DNA of 64,000 bases from Chengkuizengella sediminis (GTDB lineage Bacteria; Bacillota; Bacilli; Paenibacillales; KCTC-33759): positions 100,924-164,923 of the forward strand of contig NZ_SIJC01000010.1 in NCBI RefSeq assembly GCF_010078385.1. The letters are read 5' to 3'. Below the pieces are notes generated by a model. The model worked only from the letters and a program-made list of their open reading frames with translations, was not told the origin of the DNA and made no database searches. A program made the position numbers and the translations under genes. Positions 33,022 through 43,185 of this stretch are shown one piece after another. How positions within the stretch are numbered: position 1 is the first letter of the stretch; each line of letters begins with the position of its first letter.

Positions 33022-33776
33022 CGTACTTCCACCCCTTTTTCCTTTAACTCTTGTTTTACGTTATCAATGGATAATTCTTTATAATGAAAAATAGAAGCAG
33101 CAAGACCAGCATCTGCCCTACCTTGAGAAAAAACATCATAAAAATGTTCAGATTTACCTGCACCTCCTGATGCAATCACAGGAATACTCACAAGATCTGA
33201 AACTGCCCTCGTTAATTGTATATCAAATCCATCTTTTGTGCCATCCGCATCCATACTTGTCAATAAAATTTCACCAGCACCCAAGTTTTCAACTTCTTTC
33301 ACCCAAGATAAGGCTTTGATACCTGTAGCATTTCTACCTCCATGTGTATAAACTTCCCATTCTTTCCAATCCTCATTATACTTTGCGTCGATAGCCACAA
33401 CGATACATTGTGAACCAAATTTACGAGCACCTTCTGAAACTAAAATAGGATTTTGAATAGCTGCTGTATTAATCCCAATTTTATCAGCCCCTGCTCGAAG
33501 CAAATTCTTCATATCCTCTACACTATTTATCCCTCCACCTACAGTAAAGGGAATAGCAATCTCACCTGCCGTTTGTTTAACAACCTCTACCATTGTTGCA
33601 CGACCTTCAACAGATGCAGATATATCTAAAAAAACAAGTTCATCAGCACCCTCTTTATCATATATTTCTGCTAATTCAACTGGATCACCGGCATCTCGTA
33701 AATTTACAAAATTAACTCCTTTCACCACGCGACCATCTTTCACATCTAAACATGGGATAATTCGTTTTGCTAACAT
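33018..33776 (-). CDS. hisF: imidazole glycerol phosphate synthase, cyclase subunit
   Basis: The 252-residue half-barrel repeat protein has catalytic Asp11 ([14 protein letters not shown]) and the second aspartate in VAIDAKYN, plus phosphate-binding GGGINS and ASGGAG. It works with HisH to make IGP and AICAR. It starts 3 nt after the hisA stop region and overlaps hisI. Confidence 0.95.
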   Translation of the reverse strand: MLAKRIIPCLDVKDGRVVKGVNFVNLRDAGDPVELAEIYDKEGADELVFLDISASVEGRATMVEVVKQTAGEIAIPFTVGGGINSVEDMKNLLRAGADKIGINTAAIQNPILVSEGARKFGSQCIVVAIDAKYNEDWKEWEVYTHGGRNATGIKALSWVKEVENLGAGEILLTSMDADGTKDGFDIQLTRAVSDLVSIPVIASGGAGKSEHFYDVFSQGRADAGLAASIFHYKELSIDNVKQELKEKGVEVR

Positions 33777-33779
33777 AAA

Positions 33780-34511
33780 TTAAAATCCTTCCTCCATCAC
33801 TTTAGCTAAATGGATTTTATCCGTATATAGTGCCTTTCCTACGATTGCACCTATTACGCCATCCTGCTTATGAGCAGCCAACTTCTTTAAGTCATTTGTT
33901 TCACTTACCCCTCCTGAAGCAATGACTGTTTGTCCTGAAGTTTTAGCCAGCTTAACGATGGACTCTACATTTGGTCCTTGCATCATCCCATCTCTAGATA
34001 TGTCTGTAAAAATAAACGTTTTTGCTCCTTTTTGAGCTAATTGCAGCGCTAATTCATCTGCTTTTACTTGAGAGGTTTCCAACCAACCTCGAGTAGCAAC
34101 ATATCCATCCCTTGCATCTATTCCAATTGCTATTTTGTCTCCATATTGTTCTAATACTTCTTCAACAAAATCGCGATCCTCAATCGCTGCTGTTCCAATG
34201 ATAACTCTCGATACACCGCACTTTAAGAGTTGTTTTATATTTTCTTTGGAGCGTATGCCTCCACCCACTTGAATGGGCACGTTTACCGCAGAGGCAATTT
34301 CCCCAATTATTTTTTCATTCACAGGATAACCCGCTTTAGCACCATCTAAATCTACAACATGAATCCATGATGCACCTTGCTCCTCCCAAGTTCTTGCAAC
34401 ATCAACTGGACTTTGATGATATACCGTTTCTTGATTATAGTCTCCTTGTACTAAGCGTACACATTTTCCGTCTAAGATATCAATCGCAGGATAAATTGTA
34501 AATGATGACAT
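33780..34511 (-). CDS. hisA: ProFAR isomerase
   Basis: Start ATG 34511 ([20 protein letters not shown]) follows GGAGGAG at good spacing; an upstream start would overlap it. The 243-residue TIM barrel has [24 protein letters not shown] and [13 protein letters not shown] with the second catalytic aspartate, and ASGGVS. It is closely related to HisF and lies next to it. Confidence 0.95.
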   Translation of the reverse strand: MSSFTIYPAIDILDGKCVRLVQGDYNQETVYHQSPVDVARTWEEQGASWIHVVDLDGAKAGYPVNEKIIGEIASAVNVPIQVGGGIRSKENIKQLLKCGVSRVIIGTAAIEDRDFVEEVLEQYGDKIAIGIDARDGYVATRGWLETSQVKADELALQLAQKGAKTFIFTDISRDGMMQGPNVESIVKLAKTSGQTVIASGGVSETNDLKKLAAHKQDGVIGAIVGKALYTDKIHLAKVMEEGF

Positions 34512-34536
34512 GTTAGTCTCCTCCATAACATTAACT

Positions 34537-35154
34537 TTACTTCAAAACAGATATTTCCGACATTTTCAAAAAGTTACTTAATAATTTAATTCCTATCGTT
34601 CCGCTTTTTTCAGGATGAAACTGCATTCCATACACATTATCTCTCCCTACAATCGCTGTAACCTCCTGAAAGTACTCTGTTGTTGCTAACAAATCGGTGG
34701 GTTGATCAAGTTGCACATGAAAAGAATGCACAAAATATACATGACCTTCCTCTAAACCCTCAAATAAAAGATGCTTCTGTTTCATACTCAATTGATTCCA
34801 CCCCATATGTGGAATCTTGTAATCACCTTGAAAACGAGTCACTTGACCAGGTAACAAATTCAAACCCTCATGCTCACCGTACTCTTCACTGCTTGAAAAA
34901 AGAAGTTGCATACCTAAACAAATACCCAATAGAGGTTTTCCAGTTTCTACAAATTTATTTACAACCTCCTGAAGTCCGGTTTGTTTTAATTGTTCCATTG
35001 CATCTCCAAATGCCCCAACTCCAGGTAAAATAGCTCCATCAGCATCAAGAATCTCTTGTTTACTAGAAGTAACCAAAGTGGTATAACCTAATCTTTCTAC
35101 TGCTTTACTTACACTGTGTAAATTGCCCATACCATAGTCAATGATTGCGATCAA
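34537..35154 (-). CDS. hisH: imidazole glycerol phosphate synthase, glutaminase subunit
   Basis: The 205-residue class I glutamine amidotransferase has nucleophile Cys79 in LGICLGMQLLF and the His-Glu pair in MQFHPEKSG. The start is TTG 35154, 4 nt after the hisB stop codon, using AAGGAGTG inside the end of hisB. It supplies ammonia to HisF. Confidence 0.94.
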   Translation of the reverse strand: MIAIIDYGMGNLHSVSKAVERLGYTTLVTSSKQEILDADGAILPGVGAFGDAMEQLKQTGLQEVVNKFVETGKPLLGICLGMQLLFSSSEEYGEHEGLNLLPGQVTRFQGDYKIPHMGWNQLSMKQKHLLFEGLEEGHVYFVHSFHVQLDQPTDLLATTEYFQEVTAIVGRDNVYGMQFHPEKSGTIGIKLLSNFLKMSEISVLK

Positions 35155-35157
35155 AAG

Positions 35158-35748
35158 TTACAACACTCCTTTCGTTGAGGGAATTCCTTGAACACGTGGA
35201 TCAATCATAGTTGCTTCATCCAATGCACGTCCAAGTGCTTTAAACACAGCTTCAATCATATGGTGTGTGTTTTGTCCATAATGCACAATAACGTGTAATG
35301 TTAATCTAGCTTCAAGAGCAAACTTCCATAAAAATTCATGAACTAGCTCAGTAGAAAAACCTCCCACTAAATTAGAAGGATACTCAGCACGATATTCAAA
35401 GTGTGGACGGTTGCTAACATCTATAATCACTTGTGCTAAAGCTTCATCCATTGGAACAAAAACACTTGCATACCTTTTAATTCCCTTTTTATCTCCAAGT
35501 GCGTTATATAACGTTTGACCTAAACATATTCCAATATCTTCAACGGTGTGATGATCATCAATTTCTATATCTCCTCTAGCCTTTACATTTAAATCAAATT
35601 GTCCATGTTTTGTGAACAAATCCAACATATGATTTAAAAAAGGTACATCCGTTTCAATCTCCGTTTTCCCAGTACCATCAATTGCCAATTGGAGTGAAAT
35701 ATCCGTTTCGTTGGTTTTCCTTTTGATTTGAGAATGACGTTTATCCAT
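35158..35748 (-). CDS. hisB: imidazoleglycerol-phosphate dehydratase
   Basis: Start ATG 35748 lies within the last codons of hisD, so the genes overlap. The 196-residue enzyme has the manganese-binding histidine motifs FLNHMLDLFTKHG, IDDHHTVEDIG and HHMIEAVFKALGRAL. It is monofunctional; the phosphatase step is done by HisJ. Confidence 0.95.
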   Translation of the reverse strand: MDKRHSQIKRKTNETDISLQLAIDGTGKTEIETDVPFLNHMLDLFTKHGQFDLNVKARGDIEIDDHHTVEDIGICLGQTLYNALGDKKGIKRYASVFVPMDEALAQVIIDVSNRPHFEYRAEYPSNLVGGFSTELVHEFLWKFALEARLTLHVIVHYGQNTHHMIEAVFKALGRALDEATMIDPRVQGIPSTKGVL

Positions 35749-37033
35749 CAAGGTTTCCTTCCTTTTCTAAACGAATTTGAATCGACCTAGCATGTCCTTC
35801 AAAACCTTCTTGTCTAGCAAGCTGCATAATATATTCACCATTTTGTATAATCGCATCCTTGCTATAATAAATAACACTCGATTTTTTCAAGAAATCATCC
35901 ACATTTAAAGGAGAAGAAAACCGAGCGGTTCCGTTTGTGGGTAAAATATGATTCGGTCCTGCAAAATAATCACCTACAGGTTCAGCACTATATCTGCCAA
36001 GAAATATCGCGCCTGCATTTTCAATCCTTCCTAAAATGCTCATCGGTTCCTCCACCATGATTTCTAAATGCTCTGGAGCTAATTCATTAACCAACTTAAT
36101 CCCTTCCTCGATATGATCAACGATTAAAATAACACCGTTCTGCTGAATAGATTTACTCGCAATATCCATTCTAGGTAGAACACTTATTTGAGCTTCCACT
36201 TCTTTTTGAACTTGTGATGCTAGATCCGAGGAGTTAGTAACTAAAATAGCAGTAGATAGCTCATCATGTTCTGCTTGAGATAAAAGATCAGCCGCTACGT
36301 AAGAAGCATCCGCAGATTGATCTGCTAAAATCGTAATATCTGTAGGTCCAGCAATGCTGTCAATATCAACTACGCCATATACCTCTCGTTTAGCCAAAGC
36401 AACATAAATGTTTCCTGGTCCACAAATCTTATCAACAGGATGAATCGTTTCCGTACCATATGCCAAAGCTGCAATCGACTGCGCTCCACCTACTCGATAC
36501 ACTTCTTGAATGCCAAGCTCTTTAGCTGCCGCTAAAATATACGGATTAACCCCTTCTTCCCCGTTTGTTGAAGGAGGAGTCACCATGACGATTTCTGAAA
36601 CACCAGCAACCTGTGCAGGAATCGCATTCATCAATACAGAAGAAGGATAAGCTGCTGTTCCCCCAGGCACATAAATCCCTACTCTTTTCAAAGGTCGGAT
36701 GACTTGTCCTAACATGCTACCATCCTCCTGTAGATCCATCCAAGAATTCCGCTTCTGTTTTTCATGAAAAACTCTTATATTTTCTGCAGCTTTTCTTAAA
36801 GGGACTAGGAATTCATCATCAACTTGGTCATAAGCCGCATCTAATTCTTGTTTTGATACTTTTAAGCTAGCACATTGCACACCGTCATATTGCTCTGTAA
36901 ATCTAATTAAAGCTTCATCCTTTTCTCGTATAACAGTTTCAATAATATTTTGTACAGCTTTATTTTGTTCCACCGAGCCGTATTCAACTTCTCTATTTAT
37001 AGTAAATTGTTTAGCAGGTAAAATTCTCATCAT
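35741..37033 (-). CDS. hisD: histidinol dehydrogenase
   Basis: The 430 residues show VPGGTAAYPSSVLMNAIPA, VGGAQSIAALAYGTETI, GPGNIYVALAK, SEQ-region AEHDELSTA, PEHLEI, GPNHILPTNGTARFSSPL and the C-terminal EGFEGHARSI. It carries out the last two oxidations in histidine synthesis with zinc. Two adjacent ATG codons follow GGAGG; either could start it. Confidence 0.95.
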   Translation of the reverse strand: MMRILPAKQFTINREVEYGSVEQNKAVQNIIETVIREKDEALIRFTEQYDGVQCASLKVSKQELDAAYDQVDDEFLVPLRKAAENIRVFHEKQKRNSWMDLQEDGSMLGQVIRPLKRVGIYVPGGTAAYPSSVLMNAIPAQVAGVSEIVMVTPPSTNGEEGVNPYILAAAKELGIQEVYRVGGAQSIAALAYGTETIHPVDKICGPGNIYVALAKREVYGVVDIDSIAGPTDITILADQSADASYVAADLLSQAEHDELSTAILVTNSSDLASQVQKEVEAQISVLPRMDIASKSIQQNGVILIVDHIEEGIKLVNELAPEHLEIMVEEPMSILGRIENAGAIFLGRYSAEPVGDYFAGPNHILPTNGTARFSSPLNVDDFLKKSSVIYYSKDAIIQNGEYIMQLARQEGFEGHARSIQIRLEKEGNLDG

Positions 37034-37055
37034 ATTACACCTCCGCTCCTTCCGT

Positions 37056-37685
37056 TTATACCTTGATTTCTATTACCGATTGAAGCTGATCACAAAGTAG
37101 TTGAATTACGTTGTTTTTCATCCGATAACTCACTCGATTTGCGATTAAACGACTTGTAATAGAAAACATTTCTTCTAACTCTACCAATCCATTTTCACGA
37201 AGCGTTCGGCCTGTTTCTACCATATCTACAATTCGATCAGACAATCCAATTAAAGGAGCAAGTTCAATGGAACCATTTAATTTAATCACTTCTACTTGAT
37301 GACCACGTTCTCTAAAATATTGACTAGCTAGGTTAGGGTATTTTGTAGCAACCTTTGGATTCATGACTTCCTTCCACGCAGGTAGCCCGATCACAGACAT
37401 TCTGCATCTAGCAATACCAAGATCTATAAGTTCATATACATCTCGATTTTCCTCCATCAACACATCTTTACCAACAATGCCAACATCAGCTACACCATAT
37501 TCAACGTAAGTGGGGACATCTACTGGTTTCGCCATAATAAACTCCATATTTGCTTCCGGAATAGGAATGATTAATTTTCGTGAATCGTCAAAATCTTCAG
37601 GAATAGGTATGTTTGCATCACGGAACAACTGAGATGCTTGTTTAAAAATTCTACCTTTAGGCATGGCTACTTTTAACATCTCCAT
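37056..37685 (-). CDS. hisG: ATP phosphoribosyltransferase, short form
   Basis: The 209 residues are the short HisG form lacking the regulatory domain and so needing HisZ, encoded 4 nt upstream. Motifs are [60 protein letters not shown]. It joins ATP and PRPP, the first and controlled step. Confidence 0.95.
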   Translation of the reverse strand: MEMLKVAMPKGRIFKQASQLFRDANIPIPEDFDDSRKLIIPIPEANMEFIMAKPVDVPTYVEYGVADVGIVGKDVLMEENRDVYELIDLGIARCRMSVIGLPAWKEVMNPKVATKYPNLASQYFRERGHQVEVIKLNGSIELAPLIGLSDRIVDMVETGRTLRENGLVELEEMFSITSRLIANRVSYRMKNNVIQLLCDQLQSVIEIKV

Positions 37686-37689
37686 TTAC

Positions 37690-38868
37690 TTACTTACCCC
37701 CTTTCGTCATATTTATAATGTCTGTGTAGTTTTGTAATAGATGAGACTTTGATTCAACTAAGGACGTTGTTTTTCGAGTTTCAATGATTTGACCATCAGC
37801 TCTTAACATTTGTGCATGTTTTAACGCTTCCGTACGGTGATGTTCATCATATAAAATTAAGGTACGAGGAAATTCATGATTAGAATTCTGAGTCACAACC
37901 TCTAAAATTCGATTTGTTTTTAATGAGAATCCTGTCGCAGGTGCGGGTCTACCAAACTGAGTGAGTAAGTTATCATACCTACCCCCACTGCATACTGGGA
38001 AACCAAGTTTACCTGCATAACCTTCAAAAGTCATTCCGGTATAATAAGAGAAATCTCCAAGCATCGTTAAATCAATACCGACATGTTCAGAAACACCATA
38101 GGCTTCTAATACTTCCCACACTTCAAACAAATGATGAATGGATTGTTTAGTTGATGGATCGTTGATATAGGTTTTAGCTAGCTCACAAATTTCTTTTCCA
38201 CCTCTTAGCTTTAAAATACCTTCTAACTCCTGTTTTGCTCCCTCTGGAATAGACAAATGTTTAATCGCTTGTTTATAACCGACATAATTTTTATTTAATA
38301 AATGCTCTTTTAAGATGGTTTGTTCTTCTTGATTAGCAATTAATGTTGCTTCAAATAAACCTTGTAGAAATCCCATGTGACCCAATGCAATTTTAAAATT
38401 CTCAATACCCGCTGCTTTTAGAGAAGATATAGCAAGTGCAATGATTTCAGCATCTGCATCAGGAGATCCATCTCCAATTAACTCCGCACCTGTCTGAACG
38501 AATTCAGCATCTCTTCCCGCTTCATCCTTCATCGCTCTGAACACGTTAGAATGATATGACAACCGAATAGGAAGGGGTTCATCTTTTAACAACGATGAAA
38601 CAACCCTAGCAATTGGGGCTGTGTTATCTGATCTTAAAACTAATGTTGTACCTTTTTTATCTAAAAGCTTAAAAAGCTTGTGATCTGACGTTAAACTTGC
38701 TATACCTACTGTATCGTAATATTCTAATGTAGGTGTAATAATTTCCTGATATCCCCACTTTTCCATGCAATGTATTACATTATTTTCTATTGTTCTCAAC
38801 CCACGGACAGCATAAGGCAAATAATCTCTTACACCCGATGGTTTTTCAAATACTTTTGGTTTTGACAC
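37690..38868 (-). CDS. hisZ: ATP phosphoribosyltransferase regulatory subunit
   Basis: I place the start at GTG 38868, because GAGG (38880-38877) overlaps a GTG at 38877 and lies 8 nt before this one. The 392-residue product is a histidyl-tRNA-synthetase-like protein: KPSGVRDYLP, LEYYDTVG, LRSDNTAPIARV, RLSYHSNVFR, QTGAELIG, GGRYDNLLTQFG. It lacks the anticodon-binding domain and the full synthetase signature. It binds HisG and mediates histidine feedback. It is the first gene of the operon. Confidence 0.93.
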   Translation of the reverse strand: MSKPKVFEKPSGVRDYLPYAVRGLRTIENNVIHCMEKWGYQEIITPTLEYYDTVGIASLTSDHKLFKLLDKKGTTLVLRSDNTAPIARVVSSLLKDEPLPIRLSYHSNVFRAMKDEAGRDAEFVQTGAELIGDGSPDADAEIIALAISSLKAAGIENFKIALGHMGFLQGLFEATLIANQEEQTILKEHLLNKNYVGYKQAIKHLSIPEGAKQELEGILKLRGGKEICELAKTYINDPSTKQSIHHLFEVWEVLEAYGVSEHVGIDLTMLGDFSYYTGMTFEGYAGKLGFPVCSGGRYDNLLTQFGRPAPATGFSLKTNRILEVVTQNSNHEFPRTLILYDEHHRTEALKHAQMLRADGQIIETRKTTSLVESKSHLLQNYTDIINMTKGGK

Positions 38869-38912
38869 CGACTTCACCTCATTAAATACTTCTCATCAAC
38901 CCAAAACGCTTT

Positions 38913-38941
38913 AGTATGCTACCAAGTTAAAGAGTAATCAA
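38913..38941 (-). promoter_or_regulatory. his operon promoter
   Basis: TTGATT (38941-38936), a 17-bp spacer and CATACT (38918-38913). The leader before hisZ would be only about 40 nt, leaving no room for a T-box or attenuator. Confidence 0.6.
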
Positions 38942-38954
38942 TTTTAACACAAAA

Positions 38955-38983
38955 AGAGCAATAACGTCAACGGTTATTGCTCT
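38955..38983 (-). terminator. terminator of the hprK-lgt-yvoF unit
   Basis: AGAGCAATAAC and GTTATTGCTCT form a perfect 11-bp stem with a 7-nt loop; on the minus strand TTTTTGTG follows. It separates yvoF from the his promoter. Confidence 0.88.
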
Positions 38984-39016
38984 ACTCACATTTTATTTAA
39001 AAAGAGTCGAGGGTTT

Positions 39017-39502
39017 TCATTGTTTTGATTTTATGACCTGAATAGGATTTCCGCCAACAAAACTGCCTGCTTCTACATCCTTATGTACAACTGACCCAGC
39101 GGCAATCACTGCATGATCCCCAATGGTAACTCCTGGGAGGATGGTTGTATTTGCTCCAATCAATACATTTGAGCCGATATGAACCTCACCTAAACGATAT
39201 TCATCAATAAGATATTCATGAGCTAAAATGGTTGTATTATATCCAATAATAGAGTTTTCACCAACATGAATTTTTTCTGGAAAAAAAACATCTACCATGA
39301 CCATTAATGCAAAGGCAGTTTGTTCCCCAACCTTCATCCCTAATATATTTCTATAAATCCAATTTTTCAGCCTTAGAGAAGGGGAGTAGCGTGTAATCTG
39401 AATAAATATAAAATTACGAAACCCCTTCCATTTGCTAACCGTTTTATAAATTTGCCATAATGAATTGTTTCCTTGCATAGGGAAACGTTCTGTATTTCTC
39501 AA
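39017..39502 (-). CDS. yvoF: hexapeptide-repeat acyltransferase (YvoF-like)
   Basis: The 161 residues start at TTG 39502, 8 nt after GAGG; the N-terminus (RNTERFPMQGNNSLWQIYKTV) matches Bacillus YvoF, supporting this start. The C-terminal half is a left-handed beta helix of hexapeptide repeats: IGYNTTILAHEYLI, IGSNVLIGANTTILPGVTIGDHAVIAAGSVV, with catalytic-type histidine in LAHEYL. The acceptor is unknown. It follows lgt, as in Bacillus, but without ppaX in between. Confidence 0.85.
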   Translation of the reverse strand: MRNTERFPMQGNNSLWQIYKTVSKWKGFRNFIFIQITRYSPSLRLKNWIYRNILGMKVGEQTAFALMVMVDVFFPEKIHVGENSIIGYNTTILAHEYLIDEYRLGEVHIGSNVLIGANTTILPGVTIGDHAVIAAGSVVHKDVEAGSFVGGNPIQVIKSKQ

Positions 39503-39555
39503 ACTAAATTCCTCACTATCTATATTAATACGTGTTCACTGCTGAAAATCAACCT

Positions 39556-40461
39556 CTAGTATCGTTCAATTGGATCTGAGTACTTTGGAAGGTTCGGATT
39601 TTTCATTCTGCGTATGATGATCATAACTATCGCGAACAAAATGAGTAATAAACTAATAAACTGCGCGATTCTAATATTCCCATATGCCATATTCCCTGCA
39701 TCGCCAAATATCAATGACATTGGAGCCCATAGAATATCCATAAAATCAGCGAAAAATTGAGGACCTGTAAAAGCTAAACTATCCGTACGCAATCCTTCGA
39801 TGAAGAAACGTCCTAATGAATACCACATAATATAAGTGAAAAACATTTCACCAGACTTCATAAATGGTCTTCTACGCAATACGAATAATAACAATAATCC
39901 AGCTAAGTTCCAAATCGATTCATATAAAAACGTAGGGTGATAAAATATACCCTCTATGTACATTTGATTCACAATAAAATCAGGTAGATGAAGTGTATCT
40001 CTTAAAAAAGTTTCAGCTACTGGACCACCATGAGCCTCCTGATTCATAAAGTTTCCCCAACGTCCAATCATTTGTCCTAAAATTAAAGATGGTGCACATA
40101 TATCTGCAATACGCCAAAAACTCACTCGCTTCACTTTAAAATAAATAGCGGCTCCGATGACAGCACCTATGAGAGCCCCATGGATAGCTAGTCCACCATT
40201 TTGAATCATGATAATTTCTAACGGGTCGTTTTTATAACTATCCCATTTAAAAGCAACGTAGTATAACCTTGCACCAACGATTGCAGATGGGACTCCAATT
40301 AACAGTAAGTCTAAAAAGAAGTCAGGAGACAAATTAAACCTCTTACCTTCTAAAATGGCTAGTAATAAACCCGCTAAAGCTGCACTTCCTAATATAATCC
40401 CATACCAATGCACATCAATTGGACCAATTGAAAACAAGACAGGATCAATAACATAAAACAT
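39556..40461 (-). CDS. lgt: prolipoprotein diacylglyceryl transferase
   Basis: This 301-residue membrane enzyme has about seven helices. Conserved segments are the N-terminal VHWYGIILGSAALAG, NGGLAIHGALIGA (catalytic HGAL) and the signature GRWGNFMNQEAHGGP, then HPTFLYESIWNL and GRFFIEGLRTDS. It transfers diacylglycerol to the lipobox cysteine of prolipoproteins, such as the binding protein at 57898. It is 43 nt downstream of hprK. Confidence 0.95.
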   Translation of the reverse strand: MFYVIDPVLFSIGPIDVHWYGIILGSAALAGLLLAILEGKRFNLSPDFFLDLLLIGVPSAIVGARLYYVAFKWDSYKNDPLEIIMIQNGGLAIHGALIGAVIGAAIYFKVKRVSFWRIADICAPSLILGQMIGRWGNFMNQEAHGGPVAETFLRDTLHLPDFIVNQMYIEGIFYHPTFLYESIWNLAGLLLLFVLRRRPFMKSGEMFFTYIMWYSLGRFFIEGLRTDSLAFTGPQFFADFMDILWAPMSLIFGDAGNMAYGNIRIAQFISLLLILFAIVMIIIRRMKNPNLPKYSDPIERY

Positions 40462-40504
40462 GCAATTTCCTCCTTATATTTCTTTTGAACAACCTCATTT
40501 TAAA

Positions 40505-41440
40505 CTAATCAATGTCTTCTTCATCAGCTATCGTTTCAGTTAATTTATTCGTAAATTGCATTGCTGCATTATATCCCATACGTTTTAAACGATAATTCAT
40601 AGCTGCAACTTCAAGGATAACAGCAAGGTTACGACCTGGCCTAACTGGAATAGTAACAAGAGGAACTTTGGTATCAATAATTTGAGTTGTTTCTTCATCC
40701 AAACCTAAACGATCATATTGCTTTTCTTGATTCCATGTTTCCAACTTCACTACAAGTGTTATTTTTTTAATATTTCGAATGGCCCCAGCACCAAATAAGG
40801 TCATTACGTTAATAATGCCTACACCACGAATTTCTAACAGATGTTTAATTAAATCAGGAGCACTACCGTATAGATCATTGTCAGCAGTCTGTCTAATTTC
40901 AACCGCATCATCAGCAATTAAACGATGACCTCGCTTGACTAATTCTAATGCAGTTTCACTTTTACCAATCCCGCTATGTCCTGTTATTAACATCCCTACT
41001 CCATTAACATCTACTAATACACCGTGAATCGTTGTTGTAGGAGCTAATTTATTTTCTAAAAATCCTGTTATTCTGCTAATCAAAATCGTTGTTGAGTAGG
41101 AGCTTCTTATGACTGGAATATTTTTCTCTGATGCAATAGCTTCTAATTCTTCTGGAGCTTCCAATTTACGAGTAATAAAAATACAAGGTGTTTCATCTTG
41201 ACAAATTTCATGCATTCTTTGAAATCTTTCTTCATTACTTAAAGTTTTAAAATAAGTTAATTCTGTCATTCCTAAAATCTGAACACGTTCCTTCGGATAA
41301 TACGCATAGAATCCTGCCATCACCAACCCTGGCCGCGATATATCTGCAACCGTTATGTATCGATCTAACCCTTCTTGCCCACATACAACTTCCAAGTCTA
41401 ATTTTTTTACTAATTCTTTTACTTTTACTTTTTTGGGCAT
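40505..41440 (-). CDS. hprK: HPr kinase/phosphorylase
   Basis: The 311 residues show the N-terminal regulatory domain, then the P-loop GHSGIGKS (154-161), LIADDAVEI and the signature [18 protein letters not shown], ending in [22 protein letters not shown]. It phosphorylates HPr on Ser46 in response to fructose-1,6-bisphosphate and removes it under phosphate excess. Its substrate in this window is the His15/Ser46 HPr-like protein. A mobile-looking repeat lies 45 bp upstream. Confidence 0.96.
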   Translation of the reverse strand: MPKKVKVKELVKKLDLEVVCGQEGLDRYITVADISRPGLVMAGFYAYYPKERVQILGMTELTYFKTLSNEERFQRMHEICQDETPCIFITRKLEAPEELEAIASEKNIPVIRSSYSTTILISRITGFLENKLAPTTTIHGVLVDVNGVGMLITGHSGIGKSETALELVKRGHRLIADDAVEIRQTADNDLYGSAPDLIKHLLEIRGVGIINVMTLFGAGAIRNIKKITLVVKLETWNQEKQYDRLGLDEETTQIIDTKVPLVTIPVRPGRNLAVILEVAAMNYRLKRMGYNAAMQFTNKLTETIADEEDID

Positions 41441-41484
41441 ATGATTATGTTCTCCTTTTAGACACCCATAATTTATAGAGATTG

Positions 41485-41773
41485 TTCAAAAAGTCCACTT
41501 TTGCCAGCACAGGACGTGCTGGTACTACGTTAGTCACATGGAAGTGACTGGATTTAAGTAGTGATCACGAAGGTGGGGCGAGGAAGTGATTTCGACATCG
41601 AATATTGCACTCACATTTGAAGTCCGGTGCTCATGTAACCAATCTCTACACTTGCTTTACCCCAAAAAGTGAAGAAATGCTTTGGAGTATAGTCCTAATA
41701 CTTTTCGGGGGCCCCGAAAACACTGGCTTCTGATCGCACAATCTTCTCGGTGCTGAAAACTAAACTTTTTGAA
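41485..41773. repeat. 289-bp element with terminal inverted repeats, copy B
   Basis: The ends TTCAAAAAGTCCACTTTT and AAAACTAAACTTTTTGAA are imperfect inverted repeats. Compared with the reversed 167-bp copy at 30208-30374, it has two extra blocks: about 70 bp (41504-41573), which contains the GGACGTGCTGG/CACATGGAAGTG module also at 1645, and about 60 bp near 41665-41725 that forms its own hairpin (CCCCAAAAAGT...ACTTTTCGGGG). No coding frame is visible. It lies in the hprK 5' region. Confidence 0.7.
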
Positions 41774-41855
41774 CACGTACTTATATAATTTCATCGTAAT
41801 GGAAATGATCTGAAAAAACAAGATATGAACTTCCAATTAACCTTTCCTATACATA

Positions 41856-41932
41856 AAAGAAAACTCACCGATTGGCGAGCCTCTAAGGAGAAAACAGAGG
41901 AGAGTTTAATTTATAAATTTTTAAAGTGTTAA
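41856..41932. repeat. AAACTC(A/G)CCGATTGGC repeat, single copy
   Basis: AAAGAAAACTCACCGATTGG begins the copy, followed by CCTCT...AGAGG, GAGTTTA and TTTATAAATTTTTAAAGTGT. These are the same blocks as in the tandem repeat at 1469-1641. AAACTC/GAGTTT and CCTCT/AGAGG can pair, as their counterparts can in the other copies. The remaining gap 41774-41935 holds no gene. Confidence 0.5.
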
Positions 41933-41935
41933 AAA

Positions 41936-41956
41936 GGCCAGCAACATAAGCTGACC
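41936..41956 (-). terminator. terminator after the MalK/UgpC-type ATPase
   Basis: GGCCAGC and GCTGACC form a 7-bp stem with one G-T pair and a 7-nt loop; on the minus strand TTTTTAACAC follows. Confidence 0.75.
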
Positions 41957-41978
41957 TTTACAGAATTTGAATCAAATC

Positions 41979-43100
41979 TTAATTTTCAAAAACATTTAAT
42001 TCAGTATCTTTATCAAAAATATGAATTTTGTTCATATCAAAAGCAAGTTGAATGTTTGATCCTTCTTTAATGTTAGCACGACCATCCACACGAGCAACAA
42101 ACATCTTATTTCCAAGCCCAGAAAGGTATAAGTTCATTTCATGTCCTAAGTTTTCAGAGACATCAATGTGTGCATTAATAATGCTATTCGGAGATGCTTC
42201 TAAGAAAACAGGTTCCTGATGAATATCTTCTGGACGTACACCTAGTATAATATCTTTTAATAAGTAACCTTTTTCACGAAGGGTTTTAGCTTTTCCTTCA
42301 GGAATTACAATATCCACACCTTCAGCTGTGAAGTGTACATCTTTTCCTTTTTCATCCAATTTCCCTTCAATAAAGTTCATAGATGGCGAGCCGATAAAAC
42401 CAGCTACAAACATATTTATAGGATGATGATATACTTGTGTAGGGGAATCTACTTGTTGAACTAAACCATCCTTCATAATAACGATGCGAGTTCCCATTGT
42501 CATCGCTTCAGTTTGATCATGTGTTACATAAATAAACGTTGTTTCTAAACGTTTATGCAGTTTTCCAATTTCAGTACGCATTTGTACACGGAGTTTTGCA
42601 TCAAGATTAGATAAGGGCTCGTCCATTAAAAACACTTGTGGTTCACGAACAATAGCACGACCTAAAGCAACACGTTGACGTTGCCCCCCTGATAACGCTT
42701 TTGGTTTACGCTCTAATAAATGCTCAATATCTAAGGTTTTTGCTGCTTCACGAACGCGCTCTTCTATTTCAGCCTTTTTCATTTTACGTAATTTCAAACC
42801 AAATGCCATATTTTGATAAACCGTCATATGCGGATACAACGCATAGGATTGGAACACCATTGCAATATCACGATCTTTTGGCGCAACATCATTAACCAAT
42901 CGATCTCCAATATACAACTCACCTTTAGAAATTTCTTCTAATCCTGCTATCATTCGAAGTGTAGTAGATTTTCCGCAACCAGAAGGACCTACCAGCACCA
43001 AAAATTCTTTGTCTGCGATTTCTAAATTAAAATCAGATACAGATGGAGTTTCAGAGTTTGGATATATTTTATAAATGTTTTTTAGACTTAGACCAGCCAT
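41979..43100 (-). CDS. carbohydrate ABC importer ATPase, MalK/UgpC/MsmX type
   Basis: Start ATG 43100 ([15 protein letters not shown]) follows AGGAGG by 9 nt. The 373-residue protein has Walker [11 protein letters not shown]-loop [14 protein letters not shown], signature LSGGQRQR, Walker [17 protein letters not shown] and the H-loop VTHDQ. A C-terminal regulatory OB region (about 240-373) includes GVRPEDIH. No permease or binding-protein gene is near, so it is likely a shared ATPase that serves several sugar importers, like MsmX of Bacillus subtilis. Confidence 0.88.
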   Translation of the reverse strand: MAGLSLKNIYKIYPNSETPSVSDFNLEIADKEFLVLVGPSGCGKSTTLRMIAGLEEISKGELYIGDRLVNDVAPKDRDIAMVFQSYALYPHMTVYQNMAFGLKLRKMKKAEIEERVREAAKTLDIEHLLERKPKALSGGQRQRVALGRAIVREPQVFLMDEPLSNLDAKLRVQMRTEIGKLHKRLETTFIYVTHDQTEAMTMGTRIVIMKDGLVQQVDSPTQVYHHPINMFVAGFIGSPSMNFIEGKLDEKGKDVHFTAEGVDIVIPEGKAKTLREKGYLLKDIILGVRPEDIHQEPVFLEASPNSIINAHIDVSENLGHEMNLYLSGLGNKMFVARVDGRANIKEGSNIQLAFDMNKIHIFDKDTELNVFEN

Positions 43101-43185
43101 GTTAAAATTCCTCCTCGACAATGATTATATCCATAATTGTATCTTAGCAAGATAAAAAAGCCTATGTGCAAGTTGTACAAAATAA

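Noticed and set aside
38869..38954. A his leader riboregulator (T-box or histidine-rich leader peptide).
   Set aside because: The predicted transcript leader is only about 40 nt, with no histidine codon run and no terminator.
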